From Mycteria americana (Eukaryota; Chordata; Aves; Ciconiiformes; Ciconiidae): 64,000 nucleotides of DNA. Made by a program: the position numbers and the translations under genes. The notes beneath the pieces were generated by a model. It was not told the origin of the DNA, did not search any database, and saw only the letters and a program-made list of their open reading frames with translations. The stretch is from contig NC_134372.1 in assembly GCF_035582795.1 (NCBI RefSeq), positions 37,920,316 to 37,984,315 of the forward strand, written 5' to 3'. Positions 60,002 through 64,000 of the stretch are shown here, in pieces. The stretch's first letter is position 1, and every line of letters starts with the position of its first letter.

Positions 60002-62152
60002 GTAAGCACAAACAAATTGGAAGAGGAAAAACAATTCAGGCAAAGCATTCCCCTGTATCACCCAGTATTGTTAAGCTTGGCTGGAATATGCTTTACTCTC
60101 TGCCTGACTGGTCCTATATTTGTGGTACAGCCTATGTTAGCAGGCTGAAAATTCCTATTTGTCTACCATGTATCTATGTGATCAGTTCTGTCATTTGCAT
60201 AGGTGCTGAGCACTGTACAGAAGAAGCAGAAGTATCTACTTCTTGGGAACCACAGCAGTGGGGCTATTGTGAATATGCACCTCCACTGAAGTCCCTTGAA
60301 TTTACATGGATACTAGGACTGTGCTATCAGCAGTTGGCACAGCAAACTAAATTGAGATGATCCTTTCAGAATAGCATGTGATGTTTTTGCTCAAGTCCAG
60401 AGTTTACTGAGAAGCTATAGCACCTTCAAATCTGTAGTTTGAAGGTGCTATTAATGGCATTACTAAAGGCATCATACAGTACTTTGGGTTGCTTGTACCA
60501 GTTTTGCTTGAAGAGAAGAAAGGCTTTTAAAGAATATGAAGTTTATTGTCAAGTCACTAGGATTATTGACACATTAGGAAGGTTGTGCTGTGAAGTAATT
60601 ATTAGTATATATTTTTTTTTAACTACTGTGTTTTTTATTTTAACAATCTCACCTTAAGGGAAAATTAGACTCATCTTTGAAGATGGCTTGGGACTTGTGG
60701 ATTTTCATCTTTCAAACAGAACTTGCATTTTATATATTTCTGAAGCAGATTTGGTTGCAGGGGATGAATTCAAACGAAGATTGGTTCGGTTTAGAAATGT
60801 AAGTACTACATAAAGAGAAAAGTTTTAAATTGGTACTTGTTTATTCCATGCTTCTGAAAACATTCTTCTTGTGTTATTTTTCAATTCTAGTGGAGCTAAA
60901 CTTTTGTGATAATTTCCACCTGAAAACTGAAAAATTACGCATCTGTGTATAATGCTGTATTAAACCTCAGTACTGTTGGTGCAACTTCTATTCTTCCTCT
61001 GATTTGCTTTCAGGCAGCTCATACTTGACAGAAGTTTGCTCTCTGTTGCATTGCATCAGCTTGTCATTAACAAGCTCTTTTCTTCTTTTTTCCTTCCAAT
61101 ACAGGCTAGAAGTCTTGGGGGAATTGTAATTGTGGAGAGAACCCAAATAAGTGACCAGTACTTCTTAGCAGTACAAAAGCTTGTTGTGCTAGAACTTGGA
61201 ATGGTGTTGCTTCCTGTGGCAAATCAAGGAGAAGCTTCTCAACTTATTACTCAGCTAGTAAGTTTCTATGTTCGTGGACAAACACTTATTAAAATATGAG
61301 ACATGAGAATTACCTGTTTTCCCACAATCATCACTCGTTTCAGAAAGAATACCTGGGATCGTAAAGGAACATAACATATTTTGTTGCTTGAATGTAAGGA
61401 ATAAATATCCTGCAACAGTAATGTGGTAGTATAGTTCAGTGGAAAAAGGGCTTATTTGGGAAAAAAGAAAAAAAGTTGAAGAATGTGATACTGGATTTTT
61501 TTTTAAGGTGATCTTGCACTGAGATGCCACTGGATAGCATTAGGCAGTCCTCACTTAAGTTCGCTGTCAAAACCCGCTTGAGACTTTGCTTTGTCTCAGG
61601 CTGGGGAAATTGTGTTCTTATGTCATTTCTCTTCTTCTTTATCCTTTCTCTGAGTGCATCAAAAAGATGACAAAATCATTGTTTTAATTCATGTATTAAG
61701 AAACTGCTGGTTTCCTAGTGAGACTTTGTGGATCTGCACCAAAACTCCTAATAAGGGTGCACACATAAAGAGGGAGCTCGTTTTAAAGAGGGAGCTCGTT
61801 CAACGATTGCATTGAACTCTTTTTGAGATGAAAGAAACTGTTTTAAAAACCAGAAGCAGAGCTCCAGTAGAGGGCACCCAGTGTCACTTACGGTTTTATT
61901 TTGCTTTAGGTCCGTGAACAAAGCAAGGATCACAACAGTAACCCCTTTCTTCGTAAACAGTGTTCTCAGCTGGCAGAGCCATCACTGTTTCGGACGGTGC
62001 AACAAATTCCAGGAGTTGGGAAAACAAAAGCTCTGCTTTTACTGCAACAGTTTGGAAGTATCCACCGGCTTTGTAATGCATCTGTCAAAGAGCTTGAGCT
62101 AGTAGTTGGACAAACAGTAGCACAACAAATTTACAGTTTTTTATGTTCCTGA
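59890..62152 (+). CDS. FAAP24: Fanconi anaemia core complex-associated protein 24, four coding exons
   Basis: FAAP24 pairs with FANCM, binds single-stranded and branched DNA, and helps recruit the Fanconi core complex to interstrand cross-links and ATR signalling. Coding exons: 59890-60001, 60659-60798, 61105-61257, 61910-62152. They join in frame to 648 nt, 215 aa, the same length as human. Residues about 15-135 form the ERCC4/XPF-like nuclease fold, inactive in this family: GNEKWRGSEIAQ, KIRLIFEDGLG, SNRTCILYISEADLVAG, GGIVIVERTQISDQYF, LELGMVLLPVANQ. The C-terminal third is the tandem helix-hairpin-helix region with IPGVGKTKALLLLQQF at about residues 168-183. Each piece matches human FAAP24 closely. 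It is head-to-head with CEP89 across the CpG island. Confidence 0.97.
60659..60798 (+). CDS. FAAP24: FAAP24 coding exon 2, residues 38-84
   Basis: Acceptor CACCTTAAG, donor AAAT then GTAAGT. It encodes GKIRLIFEDGLG, FHLSNRTCILYISEADLVAG and KRRLVRFRN, matching human KIKLIFEDGLT, YLSNRCCILYVTEADLVAG and RKRLVRVRN. Confidence 0.95.
61105..61257 (+). CDS. FAAP24: FAAP24 coding exon 3, residues 85-135
   Basis: 51 codons in phase 0; acceptor CCAATACAG, donor CAGCTA then GTAAGT. It encodes GGIVIVERTQISDQYFLAVQ and LELGMVLLPVANQGEAS, matching human KGIVVVEKTRMSEQYFPALQ and LDLGMVLLPVASQMEAS. Confidence 0.96.
61766..61801. repeat. 18-bp tandem duplication in FAAP24 intron 3
   Basis: TAAAGAGGGAGCTCGTTT is followed directly by a second copy differing in the last base. 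It lies about 108 bases upstream of the last FAAP24 exon. Confidence 0.9.
61910..62152 (+). CDS. FAAP24: FAAP24 coding exon 4 (last), residues 136-215
   Basis: Acceptor TATTTTGCTTTAG; stop TGA at 62150-62152. It encodes EPSLFRTVQQIPGVGKTKAL and LLLQQFGSIHRLCNAS then VGQTVAQQIYSFL, the helix-hairpin-helix part, matching human EPSLLRTVQQIPGVGKVKAP and VGQAVAQQIHAFF. Confidence 0.96.
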   Translation, partial: VREQSKDHNSNPFLRKQCSQLAEPSLFRTVQQIPGVGKTKALLLLQQFGSIHRLCNASVKELELVVGQTVAQQIYSFLCS

Positions 62153-64000
62153 CATGCATGTGTAGTGCTGTTTTGGAAAACAAAGACTTTTTGTTTGGTT
62201 TTTTCTTATGAATTATAAAATTTTGTTTTTAATAATCACATATTATTGTAACTTCTATAATCATGGTAACAACTGGAGGGTGTTGACTAATTGTCTAGAT
62301 ATTGTGCTGCTGCTTTACAGCTGTTCTGCTCATGTAGATTGAGCTGTGAAAATCACCTTGGAAAGAGGGCTGTAAAGTGTTTTGCATCTATCTTGTACAA
62401 AAAATCTGAGAGAAAGTGGTCTCTTACAGCATCCACAGAAAAAAATGGAAAAGCAATTTGCTTGCTTTTGTCTTCCAGAAATAAACACTTTGTTAATATG
62501 TGGGTGGTGTTATCTTCTCAGTAACTGGAAATGTGAGTTACAGTGCTTTAAAAAAGTTAGCATGCATTGCTTTATAGTAGTACCTTTCATTTATAACTTT
62601 TCAGAGTTCCTTTGGAAAGTCCTACGGGAATACATCTTTGACTTTACGGTAACTTATTTCTCTGGTTCCTTTTTCAGTTCACAGGGTGTTATCAATCAAA
62701 CATTCTTTTGTGTCTTAATATCCAAAATCTTGGTTAATTCATGTTGTGCTTTTGAATATAGGTGGGGATAATTATAATAAATTACAATATATTTTGACAC
62801 ATTATCAATTATAATGTATTAATTGTAATATCAATTATAATATATGCTATAAAGAAAATAATATGGGAAACTTTGATCAAAATTTGTAATTCAACCTCTT
62901 CTTCCAGTATTAATCTTTTCAAGAGTTATTTGTAGAGAGGATTAGTTTTCCCAACATCTTGCATTTTATTTTAAATTATATTCTTATCCTATTTTGCACC
63001 TATTAAGGAGGTGTGTGCAAAACTTCTTTCACACTACTTGGGTTTTGGATCACAGGAGGAAGGCAGTTGAGCAGGATTTTCAACTCCCTTTTGTAAACTA
63101 AAGAGAAGTGAATAACAGAACCTTGGCACCTCTGTAACCAATCTCATCCACGGGTTAGTGTGGACAGCATTTACACCTGTTCTTTATATTGATTCCTTAC
63201 TTGGGATGAACATATAGTTTGGCCATAAATATTTAATTTACTGAATAATAAACATCAGAATTTCCAGAACTACAGAGCAAGATACTACTTTCTTACAACT
63301 AGGGAATGCTTAAGCTTCTTCATAAATCTGTTTAGATTTTATTCCCTTGCTCTCAGACTTTGTCACTTTGCTATGGAGACTGGATTTCACAGCTAAAGGT
63401 ATGTATGTGGCTAGTAATGTTGCAAAGCAAACACCTTTTTACTACTTCAAATGGCCATCTGTTCAGTGCATTAAATAAAGTTCAATTAAAGTAGTAACAA
63501 TTAGTACTAATGGAGTTATAGGCTGAACTATTAATTATTGCAAACCTCTATTTTTAGGGCTTTGCAGTAGCCCTATATATCCTTGTGGATAGAAACTTCT
63601 TACAAGTATTCATGTGGTCTGAGCAAGAACTTGCTGTGAAATTAGTATTTGCCTTAAGTTAGCTGTTGGCTACCACTCAGTGTACAGTAAGTCTTTAGGT
63701 AGCTGACAGAAAATAGTAAGTATGTACTTGTATGGCAGTTGAGAAGCCCAAACTTTGACTTGAAGGGGATGGGGGGTGGTTAAATAAAAAAAGACCCCCA
63801 ACCCAACCTTTCCTCAAGGACTAGCAAGTGTGATAATGGGAAGGGAAAGGAAGTTAATCACACAGCTAAGGGGAAAGATATTTGCAGGAAAACTATCATA
63901 GTGGGCTAAGAGAAATGAAGAGCTGGAAGGGTGACTCATGTGCTAAAGATTTCATTAGCTGGATAGTAATTTTAGCCATACATGCAAAGTGAATCTTCTG
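62153..64000. other. FAAP24 3' flank, no other gene recognised
   Basis: AT-rich. Candidate FAAP24 poly(A) signals AATAAA lie at 62480-62485 and 62776-62781. Imperfect AATTATAAT-type repeats occupy about 62770-62850. In human the next gene is RHPN2, convergent with FAAP24, but none of its exons is recognisable here. Confidence 0.6.

Noticed and set aside
60002-60360. Continuation of FAAP24 exon 1 to a 156-aa protein
   Set aside because: This is read-through into the intron. A good GTAAGC donor lies at 60002 and the next human-matching exon starts at 60659.
62291-62771. Open frames after FAAP24 (77 and 129 codons)
   Set aside because: They lie in the expected 3' UTR and flank, overlap in different frames and match nothing I recognise.

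Overview
The window is nuclear DNA from a bird. It has long AT-rich introns with GT-AG splice sites, CR1 LINE copies ending in the avian ATTCTATG-type 3' tail, an avian-type solo LTR, and single-copy vertebrate genes. The species cannot be named from the sequence. Gene identities rest on reading exons by eye and matching them to remembered human proteins; no search was run.

Three protein-coding genes are supported. CEP89 (centrosomal distal-appendage coiled-coil protein) fills most of the window on the minus strand, from its ATG at 58776 to its stop at 10462. I reconstruct 19 coding exons that join in frame without a break: 2394 nt, 797 aa plus stop. FAAP24 (FANCM partner of the Fanconi anaemia core complex) starts head-to-head with CEP89 on the plus strand. 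It has four coding exons (59890-62152, 215 aa). The two genes share a CpG-rich interval around 58.4-59.3 kb that looks like a bidirectional promoter. The third gene, a paralogue of the E3 ligase RNF182, lies on the plus strand inside CEP89 intron 17 (26539-27264, 241 aa in one coding exon).

Layout: 1-10461 holds no recognised gene, only a CR1 3' scrap near 8.1 kb. 10462-58776 is CEP89. Its intron 17 (13.4 kb) carries the RNF182-like gene, a 622-bp solo LTR with a perfect 5-bp target duplication, and a CR1 scrap. Its intron 8 carries a 3.9-kb CR1 with decayed ORF1 and ORF2, antisense to CEP89. Introns 1 and 12 carry shorter CR1 3' fragments. 58.4-59.3 kb is the shared CpG island. 59890-62152 is FAAP24. 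62153-64000 has only candidate poly(A) signals and AT-rich repeats.

The least ordinary observations are the nested RNF182 paralogue, a GC-AG intron in CEP89 (intron 11) required by reading frame, a second junction (exon 12/13) where a GC donor and a weak GT donor give the same protein, an exon-like coiled-coil segment in intron 14 whose downstream phase does not fit, and an 18-G tract in the CEP89 pre-mRNA just past exon 7. I saw no convincing new biological system.
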